5,846 bases of DNA from Candidatus Falkowbacteria bacterium CG23_combo_of_CG06-09_8_20_14_all_49_15 (GTDB lineage: Bacteria; Patescibacteriota; Patescibacteriia; Patescibacteriales; UM-FILTER-48-10): positions 4,363-10,208 of the forward strand of contig PCSD01000033.1 in the NCBI GenBank assembly GCA_002771615.1. The letters run 5' to 3'. A program made the translations under genes and the position numbers. The notes under the pieces were generated by a model. It saw only the letters and a list, made by a program, of their open reading frames with translations, did not search any database and had not been told where the DNA came from. Numbering within the stretch: the first letter of the stretch is position 1; every line of letters begins with the position of its first letter. Positions 5,443-5,846 of the stretch are shown here, in pieces.

Positions 5443-5739
5443 ATGAAATTAGACCAGGAACAAATCAAACATATCGCGCAATTAGCCAGGCTGGACCTCA
5501 AGCCGGAGGAAGCCGAGCTTTACGGCGGCCAGCTCAAGGACATTTTGGCTTATGTGGAACAGTTGTCCGAGATTGATACCGCCCAAGAAGAGCCGACTGC
5601 GCAAGTCAGCGGCCTGACCAATGCCTGGCGGACGGACGAAGCCAAACCGTGGCCGGCTGATGAAGCCGCGGCCGCTTTGGCTCAAGCGCCGGATAAGGAG
5701 GGCAAACTGATCCGCGTCAAAAGGGTTCTGGATCAATAA
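5443..5739 (+). CDS. gatC: Asp-tRNA(Asn)/Glu-tRNA(Gln) amidotransferase subunit C
   Basis: The small subunit that wraps around GatA and stabilises the GatCAB complex. The complex converts Glu-tRNA(Gln), and in some bacteria Asp-tRNA(Asn), to Gln-tRNA(Gln) or Asn-tRNA(Asn) in the cytoplasm. Seen directly: 98 residues, the normal family length. Helix 1 carries IKHIAQLARLDL (8-19). Helix 2 carries LKDILAYVEQLSEIDT (31-46), followed by EPT (50-52). The WRTDE segment (62-66) matches the usual LREDE. APDKEG (82-87) and the terminal RVKRVLDQ match the closing APDxEGxxFxVPRVL motif, with Lys in place of the usual Pro. It lies 132 nt after ligA behind a structured AT-rich leader, so it may have its own promoter. 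gatA, the common next gene, does not begin within the 107 nt left in the window. Identity is secure by motif order and length. Confidence 0.95.
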   Translation: MKLDQEQIKHIAQLARLDLKPEEAELYGGQLKDILAYVEQLSEIDTAQEEPTAQVSGLTNAWRTDEAKPWPADEAAAALAQAPDKEGKLIRVKRVLDQ

Positions 5740-5785
5740 AAATCCGGATGCTACGAATAAATTTAGGGGCTTGTATAGCACCGCT

Positions 5786-5806
5786 AATACTTAGTTAGTA
5801 TTTTTT
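5786..5806 (+). terminator. Possible intrinsic terminator after gatC
   Basis: AATACT (5786-5791) and AGTATT (5797-5802) form a 6-bp stem with a 5-nt loop, running into six Ts (5801-5806). The stem is AT-rich and weak. Position supports the call: it lies 46 nt after the gatC stop in a stretch with no convincing coding sequence up to the window end. If it works, gatC would be the last gene of its transcript. Confidence 0.4.
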
Positions 5807-5846
5807 CAATAAGGTTCGGTAAATTATAGCCATTTCGGTGGTTGAA

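Noticed and set aside
5748..5798. 16-codon open frame after gatC whose stop falls in the terminator-like hairpin, resembling a leader peptide
   Set aside because: No ribosome-binding site, no run of regulatory codons, and no downstream gene in view that it could control.
5823..5828. TATAAT on the - strand as a possible antisense promoter
   Set aside because: The -35 position falls outside the window and there is no extended -10 TG; a single hexamer in AT-rich DNA is weak evidence.
5765..5830. tRNA-like fragment (GGGGCTTGTATAGC and GGTTCGGTAAATT)
   Set aside because: No cloverleaf can be formed: the T-arm stem does not pair and no anticodon arm is present.
5815..5839. Two copies of TTCGGT 19 nt apart
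   Set aside because: Six-base repeats are common by chance and no further copy is visible before the window ends.

Overview
The window reads as part of a chromosome from a Patescibacteria (Candidate Phyla Radiation) bacterium, probably of the Parcubacteria type. The basis is gene order and protein style: a prepilin peptidase, four divergent minor-pilin-like proteins with the short tight spacing usual in those genomes, an NAD+-dependent DNA ligase with a lineage-like substitution and insert, and a free-standing gatC. This placement is an inference from the sequence, without any database search. ligA ends cleanly at TGA where its BRCT domain should end, and no gene contains an in-frame TGA, so the TGA-to-glycine code of Gracilibacteria and Absconditabacteria does not apply. 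Overall composition is near 50% GC, with strongly AT-rich patches.

Positions 24-3165 hold a type IV pilus (T4P) cassette, all on the + strand: prepilin peptidase (24-857), GspH/FimT-like minor pilin (862-1392), PilV/GspI-like minor pilin (1398-1946), PilW/GspJ-like minor pilin (1951-2640) and PilX/GspK-like minor pilin (2665-3165). The first four genes are separated by only 4-5 nt and lack visible Shine-Dalgarno sequences, so translational coupling is likely. The peptidase would cleave the four prepilins next to it. The minor pilins would form the priming or tip complex of a pilus whose motor and major pilin genes lie outside the window.

ligA (3184-5310) follows 18 nt after the last pilin gene and is probably co-transcribed. 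It carries all catalytic and zinc-binding residues, plus an extra ~21-residue insert and one notable substitution in the NAD+-binding domain Ia.

The 132-nt gap 5311-5442 is AT-rich and unusually structured. It has three copies of TTTTATCTT, alternative CAAGAT/ATCTTG pairings, a 10-bp hairpin with one bulge, and a GC hairpin with a Shine-Dalgarno-like sequence in its loop just before gatC. gatC (5443-5739) encodes the small subunit of the GatCAB amidotransferase. It is followed by a weak terminator-like hairpin and no gatA start before the window ends.

I see no CRISPR array, transposon, rRNA or tRNA gene, and no clear undescribed system. The points most worth a second look are the matched AT-rich central segments in three adjacent pilin genes, the complete EF-hand-like loop in the GspH-like pilin, the LigA domain Ia change, and the ligA-gatC leader structure.
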